A stretch of DNA of 64,000 nucleotides from Bin87 sp965261195 (GTDB taxonomy: Bacteria; Chloroflexota; Dehalococcoidia; Lucifugimonadales; UBA3495). The position numbers and the translations under genes are program-made. The stretch is taken from contig OZ253455.1 in assembly GCA_965261195.1 (NCBI GenBank), positions 3,844,001-3,908,000 of the forward strand, written 5' to 3'. Positions within the stretch are counted from its first letter, which is position 1, and each line of letters starts with the position of its first letter. The notes below the pieces were generated by a model, which was given only the letters and a program-made list of their open reading frames with translations, searched no databases and was not told the DNA's origin. Shown in pieces: positions 34,054-42,079 of the stretch.

Positions 34054-35907
34054 TTAGCGCCGCACCCACCACACCACGATGGCCATCAAGCCCATCAAGC
34101 CGGGCATCAGCAGCCAGGTGGAGAACCGAACGAAATTGAACTCATTCTCGTCCAGGTTCCATTCGCGGTACACGAACTCGCGGTCGCGGATCGAAACCAG
34201 CGAAAAGTCTCCCATGAGATAGTTGGCGGAATTGAGGAACAGGGCCGCGCTGGAACCGCGCTGCACGTTCCGGTTGGCGATGAAGTCCGAATCTCCGAAA
34301 ACCGTCATGGCCGCTATCTCGTTATCCGGCGGCCGGCTAGTAGGTGCGACCGCGCCCACCGGAGCAACGATATTGTGCAAATATATGGCAGGGAAAAATA
34401 ACCCTTCCGGGTCGTCTTCTATCGGGTCGACCCTTTCTATATCGTCGATCAGCCTCGCAGAAGGCGTTGTTGCGACGATAGGCACTGGCAGGCGATTCGG
34501 CGGATCTTCAGGTATGTATTGCAACGCTGCGGCACCTTGCATGAAAGAAACCCCTAATCCCGTACCTCTTGGTTGCACGATTTCTAACGGAGCCGGGGGA
34601 AACCCTAACAATTCGTTGAACAATCGGCCAGTCCCCGACGGGTTCCCATCGTTATAAAGGCCAAGTCTCAATGTGCGCGGCGCGTTGGGTTGGGAACCTT
34701 CTATATCCCGGATATACCCGTTGGTGACGACGACTCCCCAGAATGCGAGAAACGCCCGGAAGGTATCGTGCGTGTCCGGTTCCGCCAGGAAGATTAGGCG
34801 GGCGCCCTCGCGCCTGGCTTCTCCATCGGTATTGCGACCGGCCATGTAGAAGTTCAGCGCATCCACGTGGGCGATTGGAAGTTCGCCGGTCGGTCCCGCA
34901 ATTACCAGCAAAGCCGCGTCATCCGGCACCGCAACGTCTTCATCGGTAATGGGCCAGATGAGATTGGCTACTTCATAGTTGTCGCCTTCCAGCCCCAGCC
35001 GAATCTGGTCGTAACCATCTTCGGCCTTTTGCCCTATGTCGCGCTCGCCGTGGCCGGTGAGGAAATACACCTTCTTGCGTTCGGCTCCGGTGGCTACCAG
35101 CAACGCGGTGTATAGGTCTTGCTCCAGCCGGCTGAATGCAGTATCAGTGGGTTGCAGCAGGTCGATGATATCGGCGCCGACCGCCGAAACCGACAGCGTT
35201 TCGTAGGCGGTAACTCCCTGACTCCGGGCTAAATCGGCCTCTTTTTGCGGGTCAACGAACTGGTAGGTGAAGTTCCCGCTGCGCTGGCTGAACTCAATGA
35301 GCATATTTTCGACTTTGCCCCGGCGCGTGAGCATATCAATATTGGTGATTTCGTCGGGGTAATAGGCAATAACGCTGATCGGGCGGTCAATCTGTTCCAG
35401 TAAATCCCGGGTGCTGTGCGCCAGGGAGAATTGATTGGTGGCGGTGGTATCAACTCGGAAGCTGTTCTCGAATGCAACGTAGTTGGCCAACACGACCAAC
35501 CCGATAAAAGCCGCCACCATAATGACGGTGTTGACCCCGTAACGACCGGTGCGGCTGAAAAACGCGGCCACCACTTTGCTGAAATACGAAATGGCGACCA
35601 GGGCCACCAGCACGGCGCCGATGCCCAGCACGACAGCGCCGTAAAGGCTCAGTGACCTGACGAAGGCGAACAGCACACCGCCAAGAATGATGCCGACTAC
35701 ACCGGCAATCAGGATCGGAACGTAGAAAATGCCGATCAGGTCGAAGACGGGCTCGATGAATGAGAAAAGCGTCCGCGACTGTTCTGCAAGGGCCGGGGAT
35801 CGTTCGACGTTTTCGGACGGGGCCGGCGTCCCGGCCGCCGGCTGGCGGTCCCGATTGCGGCGTCTTCGCCAGTCTCGTGGTGTTTCGTCGGCGCGCTGCT
35901 GGCTCAT
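34054..35907 (-). CDS. GldG-like ABC transporter auxiliary protein
   Basis: A 617-residue protein with several N-terminal membrane segments (residues about 55-155), a large ABC_transp_aux/GldG domain (TRDLLEQIDRPISVIAYYPD, KVYFLTGHGERDI) outside the membrane, and a last membrane helix at the C-terminus ending WWVRR. In Bacteroidota GldG pairs with GldF and GldA for gliding; in Chloroflexota and others the same set is a general ABC-2 system of unknown cargo. It abuts the permease gene (one base apart). Confidence 0.88.
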   Translation of the reverse strand: MSQQRADETPRDWRRRRNRDRQPAAGTPAPSENVERSPALAEQSRTLFSFIEPVFDLIGIFYVPILIAGVVGIILGGVLFAFVRSLSLYGAVVLGIGAVLVALVAISYFSKVVAAFFSRTGRYGVNTVIMVAAFIGLVVLANYVAFENSFRVDTTATNQFSLAHSTRDLLEQIDRPISVIAYYPDEITNIDMLTRRGKVENMLIEFSQRSGNFTYQFVDPQKEADLARSQGVTAYETLSVSAVGADIIDLLQPTDTAFSRLEQDLYTALLVATGAERKKVYFLTGHGERDIGQKAEDGYDQIRLGLEGDNYEVANLIWPITDEDVAVPDDAALLVIAGPTGELPIAHVDALNFYMAGRNTDGEARREGARLIFLAEPDTHDTFRAFLAFWGVVVTNGYIRDIEGSQPNAPRTLRLGLYNDGNPSGTGRLFNELLGFPPAPLEIVQPRGTGLGVSFMQGAAALQYIPEDPPNRLPVPIVATTPSARLIDDIERVDPIEDDPEGLFFPAIYLHNIVAPVGAVAPTSRPPDNEIAAMTVFGDSDFIANRNVQRGSSAALFLNSANYLMGDFSLVSIRDREFVYREWNLDENEFNFVRFSTWLLMPGLMGLMAIVVWWVRR

Positions 35908-35908
35908 T

Positions 35909-36622
35909 CTACCTCCAGCGGCGCGACTCCAGCGCCCTTATCGCGAGGAACAGGAACAGCGCGGTGGCCGTAACGAAATACACGATGTGCGTCGAGTCGA
36001 TGATACCCCGGTCGAAGTCGTTGAAATGGACGGTGAATCCCAGTTGGCTAAATATGGTCGCCCAGACGCCCGTTACCACATCTGAAACGAATGACGTGGC
36101 GTACAGCACCACCAGAATACCGGTGCCGACTACGGCGGCGATAATCTGGTTGCTGGTCAGCGTTGATGTCAGGATACCTACCGACAACGCCGCCATTCCA
36201 TAGAGCAGCAGTCCGATGTATCCGGAGTAGATTGGCCCTGGATCCGGAGTGGCGAAAACCAACAAAAGGATTACATAATATGACGTAAGGGCCAGCAGGA
36301 ACAGCAGGAAGACCGTGCAGGCGACATACTTGCCCAGTATCACCTCCCAGTCACGCACCGGTGAAGTGAGCAACAATTCGATGGTTCCAAGTTTCTGCTC
36401 TTCCGCCAGGAGACGCATGGTCAGCGCCGGCGCCAGTGGGATGAGCAGGAAAGTTGCCCCCTGGAAAAAGTTGCTCATCGAAGCTTCGGGAAACGGATTT
36501 CCCAGGTCCTGCACGAAAAAGAAACCGCTCAGCGCCATGAAAATAAGCGCCACGATATAGGCCACCGGGCTGCTGAAATAGATCTGTATTTCTTTAAGCG
36601 CAACGGCGCGAATCGTTCGCAT
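35909..36622 (-). CDS. ABC-2 type permease, GldF-like
   Basis: A 237-residue permease with six hydrophobic segments, starting MRTIRAVALKEIQIYFSSPV, the usual ABC-2 entry with a kinase-like KE-Y-SP motif. LRLLAEEQKLGTIELLLTSP-like sequence (MRLLAEEQKLGTIELLL) is the signature of the family. It lies six bases after the ATPase gene and one base before the GldG-like gene. Confidence 0.9.
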   Translation of the reverse strand: MRTIRAVALKEIQIYFSSPVAYIVALIFMALSGFFFVQDLGNPFPEASMSNFFQGATFLLIPLAPALTMRLLAEEQKLGTIELLLTSPVRDWEVILGKYVACTVFLLFLLALTSYYVILLLVFATPDPGPIYSGYIGLLLYGMAALSVGILTSTLTSNQIIAAVVGTGILVVLYATSFVSDVVTGVWATIFSQLGFTVHFNDFDRGIIDSTHIVYFVTATALFLFLAIRALESRRWR

Positions 36623-36628
36623 GGCTGA

Positions 36629-37633
36629 TTAAGCTGATTCCTCGTAGTCGTCCGTGGCGGTGAGGCGGAGGAAAATCTCTTCCAGGCTCATGCTGTTGAC
36701 CTGCATACTCAGCAGACTCCAGTCATGGGTGAACACCGTGCGGGAGATTTCATCGCGCAGGTCCAGGCCCTCCGTAAACTTGACTCGATATGCGTTGACG
36801 CCAGGACGCGGGTGATGGGTAACCTCGGTAACTCCCTCGACGGAGCGCAGGACGGGCACCACCTCGGCCGGTGGGCCCCCGATTTCAACCTCCAGCTGCT
36901 CAACCCCCTGTAGGTGTTGGGCCAGGTTGTTGGGAGTGTCAGCGGCCACAATGTGACCCTCGTGGATGATGAGCACCCGTTCACAAATCATGCTAACTTC
37001 CGGCAAGATGTGGCTGCTCAGCACGACGGTTTGCTCGCGACCCAAGTCCTGAATGAGGCTTCGAGTCTCGACGACCTGGATCGGGTCGATGCCTATTGTT
37101 GGCTCGTCAAGCACCAGCACTTCCGGTTCGTGGAGAATAGCCTGGGCAATGCCCACCCGCTGCCGGAACCCTTTGGACAATTTGCCAATTATGGTTTTGC
37201 TGTAGTCTTCCAGGTGGCAAAGATCAATCACATCGTCAATGCGCGACCGGATTCGGCGGCCGTTCATCCGGCGCAGGGTGCCCATGTATTTCAGGTAATT
37301 GGTTACGGTCATCTCCATATGGAGAGGCACCGATTCGGGCAGGTATCCGACGCGCTTGCGCACTTCCAGCGATTTTTCCACCACATCATACCCATCCACG
37401 GTAACGGTGCCGCGTGTTGGCGGCATAAACCCGGTGAGAATGCGCATGGTGGTGGTTTTGCCGGCGCCGTTGGGGCCCAGAAAACCTAGAATCTCACCGC
37501 GGCGCACGGTGAAGTTGACGTTCTCAACGGCCGGCATCGGCCCGTAGTAATGCGTCAGATCACTAACGTTGATCATTACGTCGAAGTTCGATTCTGAGTC
37601 CACGTTGATGTCGCTGTTGATGTCAGTCGCCAT
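36629..37633 (-). CDS. ABC transporter ATP-binding protein
   Basis: A 334-residue ATPase that powers the adjoining permease. Walker A GPNGAGKTTTMR, signature LSKGFRQRVGIAQA and Walker B VLVLDEPTIGIDP are intact; a C-terminal extension after residue 250 matches other GldA/DrrA-like subunits. The ATG at 37633 is taken as start; a second ATG at 37576 (MINVSDLTHYYG) is nearer the family start, but neither has a good ribosome site. A triple 11-bp repeat precedes the gene. Confidence 0.9.
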   Translation of the reverse strand: MATDINSDINVDSESNFDVMINVSDLTHYYGPMPAVENVNFTVRRGEILGFLGPNGAGKTTTMRILTGFMPPTRGTVTVDGYDVVEKSLEVRKRVGYLPESVPLHMEMTVTNYLKYMGTLRRMNGRRIRSRIDDVIDLCHLEDYSKTIIGKLSKGFRQRVGIAQAILHEPEVLVLDEPTIGIDPIQVVETRSLIQDLGREQTVVLSSHILPEVSMICERVLIIHEGHIVAADTPNNLAQHLQGVEQLEVEIGGPPAEVVPVLRSVEGVTEVTHHPRPGVNAYRVKFTEGLDLRDEISRTVFTHDWSLLSMQVNSMSLEEIFLRLTATDDYEESA

Positions 37634-37676
37634 AGGTTCGCCTGGTAGTTGACCAGCAGGTGCCTTCGTCTGCAAG

Positions 37677-37709
37677 TAGGTTCGTCTTAGGTTCGTCTTA
37701 GGTTCGTCT
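37677..37709. repeat. 11-bp tandem repeat, three copies
   Basis: TAGGTTCGTCT occurs three times head to tail, 44 bp upstream of the ABC ATPase start. Confidence 0.92.
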
Positions 37710-37798
37710 ATTGAGGGGAATTGGTTTACATACGGCCCCGCGGCAGCAACGGATTGCAACCGCAGCGCCCGGAATTGGCCGGCACTGGATTATCGCCT

Positions 37799-37827
37799 TT
37801 GAATTGGCGTGGCGGCTATGATATTCT
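37799..37827 (+). promoter_or_regulatory. possible speD promoter
   Basis: TTGAAT (37799-37804) and TATTCT (37822-37827) with a 17-bp spacer. The predicted transcript would carry a leader of about 70 nt with a hairpin. Confidence 0.45.
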
Positions 37828-37855
37828 ATGCGCTGCAATTTCACAAGATGGCGAC

Positions 37856-37880
37856 GGCCCCGGCAGGCGGGGCCGATTTT
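37856..37880 (+). promoter_or_regulatory. GC-rich hairpin with short T-run in the speD leader
   Basis: A 7-bp stem (GGCCCCG / CGGGGCC, loop GCAGG) followed by GATTTT, ending 23 bases before the speD ATG. The form is that of an attenuator or terminator; no alternative antiterminator stem was worked out. Confidence 0.4.
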
Positions 37881-37903
37881 ATGAGCAAGGTCTGGTTAGC
37901 AGA

Positions 37904-38335
37904 ATGCACCTCATTATCGACGGGTTCGGCGGCGACGCCAGCATGATGTGGGACATGGAACGGTTGCGTTCCTTCCTCAATGAATATCCGACCAACCTGG
38001 GCATGACCAAGATCACCGAGCCGGAAGTGTTGGAATACCACGGGCAGCACGCCAACGACAGCGGTATATCCGGTTTTGTCATCATCGCCGAGAGCCACAT
38101 CAGCGTCCACACGTTTCCCCATCGAGACTACGTGAATATCGACGTATTTTCCTGCAAGTCATTCGATCACGAGCAAGCCCTTGCCGATGCGCGTTCGTTG
38201 TTTGATCTGCAACAGGTAAAGACCTGGCTCCTCGACCGCGGTCTGGAATGGCAGGACGCCGACCAGGGCAAGGTCGAAACACGACGCCAGCGGTCGGTCT
38301 TGCAGGCGACGGCTCCCGGTTCACCAGTCGGCTGA
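37904..38335 (+). CDS. speD: S-adenosylmethionine decarboxylase proenzyme
   Basis: Makes decarboxylated AdoMet, the aminopropyl donor for spermidine. A 143-residue SpeH-type (class 1B) proenzyme. The self-cleavage site is AESHISVHTFP, where Glu-Ser cleavage creates the pyruvoyl group; the conserved FSCKSFDHEQAL cysteine region follows. The C-terminus is about 20 residues longer than usual and polar. ATG 37904 is chosen from homology; an in-frame extension upstream to 37721 has no matching sequence. The agmatinase gene follows within 5 bp. No spermidine synthase gene is present here. Confidence 0.93.
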   Translation: MHLIIDGFGGDASMMWDMERLRSFLNEYPTNLGMTKITEPEVLEYHGQHANDSGISGFVIIAESHISVHTFPHRDYVNIDVFSCKSFDHEQALADARSLFDLQQVKTWLLDRGLEWQDADQGKVETRRQRSVLQATAPGSPVG

Positions 38336-38339
38336 GAAT

Positions 38340-39224
38340 GTGACCATACCAGTCCCCTGGACGCCGGCAAATTTCCTGGCGCTCCCGCCGGAACAGGCTG
38401 CCATCGACACCGCGGCAGCTGTGGTCATTCCAGTCCCCATCGACAGCACAACGTCGTTCCGAAGCGGCGCCCGCTATGGCCCGTCTGCCATCATTACGGC
38501 CTCAGCAGCGCTGGAAGACTATGACCTGGAACTGGGTATTGACGTTGCAGATTTGGGAATCCACACCGCCAACGCCCTTGAACCCCACTTAGGCGACCCG
38601 CAGCAGATGGCCAAGCGGGTACAGACCGCGGTGGCGCACTACTCGAAGCTGGGTAAGATTACCGCCGTCATTGGCGGCGACCACTCGGCGGCAATCGGTT
38701 CCGCATTGGCCCATGGGGAGACTCACCCGAACCTTTCGGTGCTATACATCGACGCCCACGCCGACTTGCGGGATGAATACCAGGGCACCGGCTGGGGTCA
38801 TGGCTCCGCAGCGCGCCGCATCGGCGAACACTGCCCCGTTACGCTGGTTGGCGTTCGCACACTGGCTTTGGAAGAGCGTGACCGTATCAACGAGGCCGGC
38901 GTGCCAACTTACTACTGGCCGCCCCGGAGCCCGGATTATGCGGCTGATGTGATCAGCGGACTGAATCCCACCGTGTACGTCAGCGTTGACCTAGATGTTC
39001 TGGACCCATCGGAGATGGCAGCGGTGGGCACCCCTGAACCCGGCGGAATGCGTTGGCTGGATTTGCTGTCTCTGTTGCGCAGGGTCGCCCAGCAACGCCG
39101 CATCGTAGGTTTTGACGTGTGCGAACTCGCGCCCAACGAAGGCCCACCGGCGCACAGTTACACGGCCGCCAAACTGGTGTACAAGCTCATTGCCTACACC
39201 TGTACGCTCCATCGCTGTGATTAA
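38340..39224 (+). CDS. speB: agmatinase / ureohydrolase
   Basis: Hydrolyses agmatine to putrescine and urea (by family; arginase or a guanidino-acid hydrolase is possible). A 294-residue binuclear manganese enzyme with all ligand motifs: GGDHSAAIGS, YIDAHADLRDEY and VYVSVDLDVLDPSEM followed by GTPEPGGMRW. The GTG at 38340 starts five bases after speD; together they supply putrescine and the aminopropyl donor for polyamines. Confidence 0.9.
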   Translation: MTIPVPWTPANFLALPPEQAAIDTAAAVVIPVPIDSTTSFRSGARYGPSAIITASAALEDYDLELGIDVADLGIHTANALEPHLGDPQQMAKRVQTAVAHYSKLGKITAVIGGDHSAAIGSALAHGETHPNLSVLYIDAHADLRDEYQGTGWGHGSAARRIGEHCPVTLVGVRTLALEERDRINEAGVPTYYWPPRSPDYAADVISGLNPTVYVSVDLDVLDPSEMAAVGTPEPGGMRWLDLLSLLRRVAQQRRIVGFDVCELAPNEGPPAHSYTAAKLVYKLIAYTCTLHRCD

Positions 39225-39291
39225 TCCGGGGACTACCTACCTTGCTTGAATACCGGAGCAGTTTATCTACGTGCCGGCAATAGAAGCGGAC

Positions 39292-39501
39292 TTACTCAGA
39301 GTCAGCTTTGGACACGTACCGCAACACCAGCCCGAGTGCCAGGAAAACTCCGCTGGCGAATACCATCCACTCGTCCAACTCCTGGCATTTGTCGCAAACT
39401 GATGCCGGAAACGCCCTTACCAGGAAGATCGCTGCTGCGCCGAGACAGACTGTCCCCAAATCATCGCTGATCCGCCGCAAGAAATTCAAAGTGGTTCTCA
39501 T
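39292..39501 (-). CDS. small membrane protein, unknown (second of a pair)
   Basis: A 69-residue protein from ATG 39501 (MRTTLNFLRRISDDLG) with two hydrophobic segments (GTVCLGAAAIFLVRAF; WMVFASGVFLALGLVLRYV) and two cysteines between them (SVCDKCQEL). No family was recognised. It follows another small membrane gene by 20 bp. No strong ribosome site is seen; the frame is open upstream but not protein-like there. Confidence 0.5.
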   Translation of the reverse strand: MRTTLNFLRRISDDLGTVCLGAAAIFLVRAFPASVCDKCQELDEWMVFASGVFLALGLVLRYVSKADSE

Positions 39502-39521
39502 ACGGTTGCGCAGCCGGTCTT

Positions 39522-39713
39522 TTATCTGCGAAGGACTACGGCAGCCACGGCCACCGCCAATATACCGACTGATATGATGGCGCCAGTATATGCAATCGGC
39601 AAACTGGCCCGCATCACCTCGTACTCGAGAGCGCTCCATCCGAGACGGTCACCCACAACGAACACCCAGCACGCCGCGAAAAAGCTTATCAAGAATAGGG
39701 CTATCGTTGGCAT
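39522..39713 (-). CDS. small membrane protein, unknown (first of a pair)
   Basis: A 63-residue protein that is mostly two membrane helices (MPTIALFLISFFAACWVFVV; AYTGAIISVGILAVAVAAVV), ending in RR. The ATG at 39713 has GGGAG seven bases upstream. The two small genes look like a two-gene unit and may form a complex; no homologue is recognised. Confidence 0.55.
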   Translation of the reverse strand: MPTIALFLISFFAACWVFVVGDRLGWSALEYEVMRASLPIAYTGAIISVGILAVAVAAVVLRR

Positions 39714-39918
39714 ATTGATACTCCCGGCCTAGCCTTCATGCCATTCTATCACGGTCAAGAATTACTCCACTGTATGCTTTCGGCATTTGAGGTTGTCATA
39801 ACGCGCCGATTCCTTGACAACGCCGACGACCGCCCCCTACAATCCGGGCAAACAGCGAACCGGAATGACCTCATTTTCACCCCAACCCAGCCAGGAATGG
39901 CTCTAAGGAGCAAGCTCC
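39714..39918. other. intergenic stretch before the HMGL-like gene, no gene seen
   Basis: An in-frame ATG at 39865 opens a 13-codon frame ending in a TAA at 39904 that reads PSQEW, matching PQEW at the start of the next gene. CAGGAATGGC is present at both 39892 and 39925, 33 bp apart. Confidence 0.4.
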
Positions 39919-41109
39919 ACGCCACAGGAATGGCCTACAGTCACTTATAAAGAAGAAGGTATGCGGGAAGGTATGCAAATTGAAGACGCCAACATAACCG
40001 TTGACGACAAGATTGAACTGCTGGATATGCTGTCCGAAACCGGCCTCACCAGCATAGTGGTCGGTTCGTTTGTGAGTCCCAAGTGGACGCCGCAGATGGA
40101 ACGGATTGACGAGATTGTGCAGCGGTTCACGCCCAAAGCCGGCGTTACCTACAGTGCCCTCGCTCTAAACTCCAGGGGCGTAGAACGGGCTCGCGCCTAT
40201 TCACCTCCGCTAACCATCGAGCGTGACAAATATCCCCGCTTGAGCTGCCACCTATGCGACGTGTTCGCGCGCCGCAACACCAACCGCAGCCAGATGCAGG
40301 AGATGGAGCGCTGGCCCGAAATCATCGCCCAGGCTCAGGAGGTGGGGATTAAAGAATCCGGCATCGGATGCAACGCATCCTGGGGTTCCAACTTCCTCGG
40401 TGAGTTTCCCGTGGACAGCCTAATGACCCTGCTGGAATACCAGCACGGCCTGTGGGAAGAGGCCGGCATTGATGTGGTCAGCTGTTCAATGGGTGATCCC
40501 ATGAGCCACTGCACGCCAGCCAAAGTGGAAGAAAGCGTGAGTCGCGTGAAAGAGCGCTGGCCTGAAATCAACCACTTCCGTCTGCACCTGCACAACGGCC
40601 GCAACATGGCTATCGCATCCGCTTACGCCGCCATGCGCGTGCTGGGTCCCGAGGATACCCTTGAGCTGGACGGCACCATCGGCGGATTCGGCGGTTGCCC
40701 CTACTGCGGAAATGGCCGCGCCACTGGCATGGCGCCGACCGAAGACCTGTTGCACATGATGGACGACATGGGTATCCCAACCGGCGTTGACATCGACAAT
40801 CTGATCGACTGCGTATGGGCTGCCGAACGCATTATAGGGCGCGAGCTTTACGGGCACGTTTCCAAGGCTGGCCCCAGGCCGCGCACCGTAGACAAGCTCT
40901 ACGACATCAATATGCCCTTCGTGGAAACCATGGATCAAGCGTTGCACTTCAAGAAGGGTGCGGAAATGTACGAAGGCGGCATCTACCCCTACCGCGAGCC
41001 GGTCACCAGCCCCTACCGCGACCGGATCGACCAGGGATTGCCTGCTTTTGGAACCGGCGCCAACGAGTTCCCCTGGAACCAGGACTGGCTTCCCAAAGCC
41101 GATAAGTAA
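39919..41109 (+). CDS. HMG-CoA lyase-like (DRE-TIM family) enzyme, possible ACG start
   Basis: A TIM-barrel lyase or condensing enzyme of about 396 residues. REGMQIEDANITVDDKIELL with GSFVSPKWTPQM resembles the R-D-G-Q entry motif and SFVSPKWVPQ of HMG-CoA lyase; late motifs LHLHNGRNMAIASAYAAM and LDGTIGGFGGCPYCGNG complete the metal site and cysteine loop. The first ATG in frame (39961) would start inside the catalytic first strand and has AGG only one base before it. Reading upstream gives TPQEWPTVTYKEEG without interruption to a TAA, and a perfect TAAGGAG sits eight bases before an ACG at 39919. I therefore propose ACG as start; the conservative start is 39961. Substrate unknown. Confidence 0.82.
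   Translation, partial: TPQEWPTVTYKEEGMREGMQIEDANITVDDKIELLDMLSETGLTSIVVGSFVSPKWTPQMERIDEIVQRFTPKAGVTYSALALNSRGVERARAYSPPLTIERDKYPRLSCHLCDVFARRNTNRSQMQEMERWPEIIAQAQEVGIKESGIGCNASWGSNFLGEFPVDSLMTLLEYQHGLWEEAGIDVVSCSMGDPMSHCTPAKVEESVSRVKERWPEINHFRLHLHNGRNMAIASAYAAMRVLGPEDTLELDGTIGGFGGCPYCGNGRATGMAPTEDLLHMMDDMGIPTGVDIDNLIDCVWAAERIIGRELYGHVSKAGPRPRTVDKLYDINMPFVETMDQALHFKKGAEMYEGGIYPYREPVTSPYRDRIDQGLPAFGTGANEFPWNQDWLPKADK
39955..39978. repeat. 12-bp tandem near-repeat in the HMGL-like gene
   Basis: GAAGGTATGCGG and GAAGGTATGCAA follow each other and encode EGMREGMQ. It lies over the in-frame ATG at 39961. Confidence 0.7.
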
Positions 41110-41133
41110 CTGCCACGCTCTATAGCGACTGGC

Positions 41134-41168
41134 AGCGTAGGGGCGGGTGCAAGACCCGCCCCTACGCT
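41134..41168. repeat. 15-bp perfect palindrome after the HMGL-like gene
   Basis: Arms at 41134-41148 and 41154-41168 (AGCGTAGGGGCGGGT and complement) enclose GCAAG. No T-run follows. It belongs to the same loose family as 706-733 and 61420-61442. Confidence 0.85.
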
Positions 41169-41242
41169 ATGAATCTTAGCGGCATAGAGCGGCTATACTG
41201 GTGCAATCCGTTCGAGATAGCGCGCCCTGAGGAAGACAACAA

Positions 41243-41584
41243 ATGCAAGACGCCGCTGCAAATCTCTCAGTGCCAACTTATGAGCCTGACAGTAACTCCG
41301 ACGCAACAGGTTCGTCCGGCAGTGTCCTGGAATTCGAGATTCTACTCGTCAGAGATGACAGCGAACCCTACTGTTACGCTGTGCTTTGCCCGGCGTTGCC
41401 GGGTTGCGTTTCCGATGGACGTAACCGCGCAGAAGCGCTGGACATGATAAAAGATGCCATACGCCTGTATCTGTCCCATGGCGGTAGCCGTCAGTATATC
41501 CAGCCCGACACAGCTATGGCAGTTTTAGCCGGTGAATACTCAGCGATGGGCCTACCGGTGGAATCGACTACTGTACGAATCTAA
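41243..41584 (+). CDS. HicB-like protein, no HicA partner
   Basis: A 113-residue protein with the HicB/UPF0150 half-RNase-H-like domain: YCYAVLCPALPGCVSDGRN followed by AEALDMIKDAIRLYL. HicB proteins are usually antitoxins of HicA mRNA interferases, but solitary ones are common. No HicA-like gene or C-terminal DNA-binding domain is seen. The start ATG has GAGGAAG eight bases upstream. Confidence 0.78.
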   Translation: MQDAAANLSVPTYEPDSNSDATGSSGSVLEFEILLVRDDSEPYCYAVLCPALPGCVSDGRNRAEALDMIKDAIRLYLSHGGSRQYIQPDTAMAVLAGEYSAMGLPVESTTVRI

Positions 41585-41628
41585 ATTCCACAATCCAATG
41601 CGTGACTACCACAAACCGCAGAAGCGCA

Positions 41629-42033
41629 TCAGTCACAACTGTCGTCGCTAGGGTCCTGCCAGACCGCTCCCAGCAACCCTTCCAGTTTTGTATCTACGTC
41701 ACTTGTAACAGACTGAGCCCACTGGATTGAATTTCTACCCAACGGCTCGGCAACTCCTCCCGGTCGCTTGTTACGGTAGATGTCAAGATTCGTTGCGCCT
41801 TGACCGCTGGGGCCACCATGTCCGGTTTCCTCGCGCGTTTCACGCACCGCTGCGCGCCAACTGCTTTCTTTATGGTCGACGTGTCCACCGGGCAAAGACC
41901 ATTGGTACTTTTCCTTACCATAACCTCTCTGTACCAGGAGGACCCGCCCCGCTTTGTCCTCGACCAAACAAAAAGCCACGCGCTTAGCCACTTCGTATCT
42001 CCCCTTAATACTTTCGCCGGCGGCGGCCCGCAA
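41629..42033 (-). CDS. Nudix hydrolase, short or degraded C-terminus
   Basis: A 134-residue Nudix protein (VAKRVAFCLVEDKAGRVLLV, then GGHVDHKESSWRAAVRETREETG). The Nudix box is complete, so metal binding is plausible. After the box the sequence becomes poor in hydrophobic strands (GHGGPSGQGATNLDIYRN), unlike normal family members, which may reflect divergence or a past frame disturbance. The substrate is unknown. It is isolated between the HicB-like and beta-propeller genes. Confidence 0.68.
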   Translation of the reverse strand: MRAAAGESIKGRYEVAKRVAFCLVEDKAGRVLLVQRGYGKEKYQWSLPGGHVDHKESSWRAAVRETREETGHGGPSGQGATNLDIYRNKRPGGVAEPLGRNSIQWAQSVTSDVDTKLEGLLGAVWQDPSDDSCD

Positions 42034-42079
42034 TCTGCGAACCGCCGCCGGCGTTTTCCGTCAGGCTATATCGGATTGG

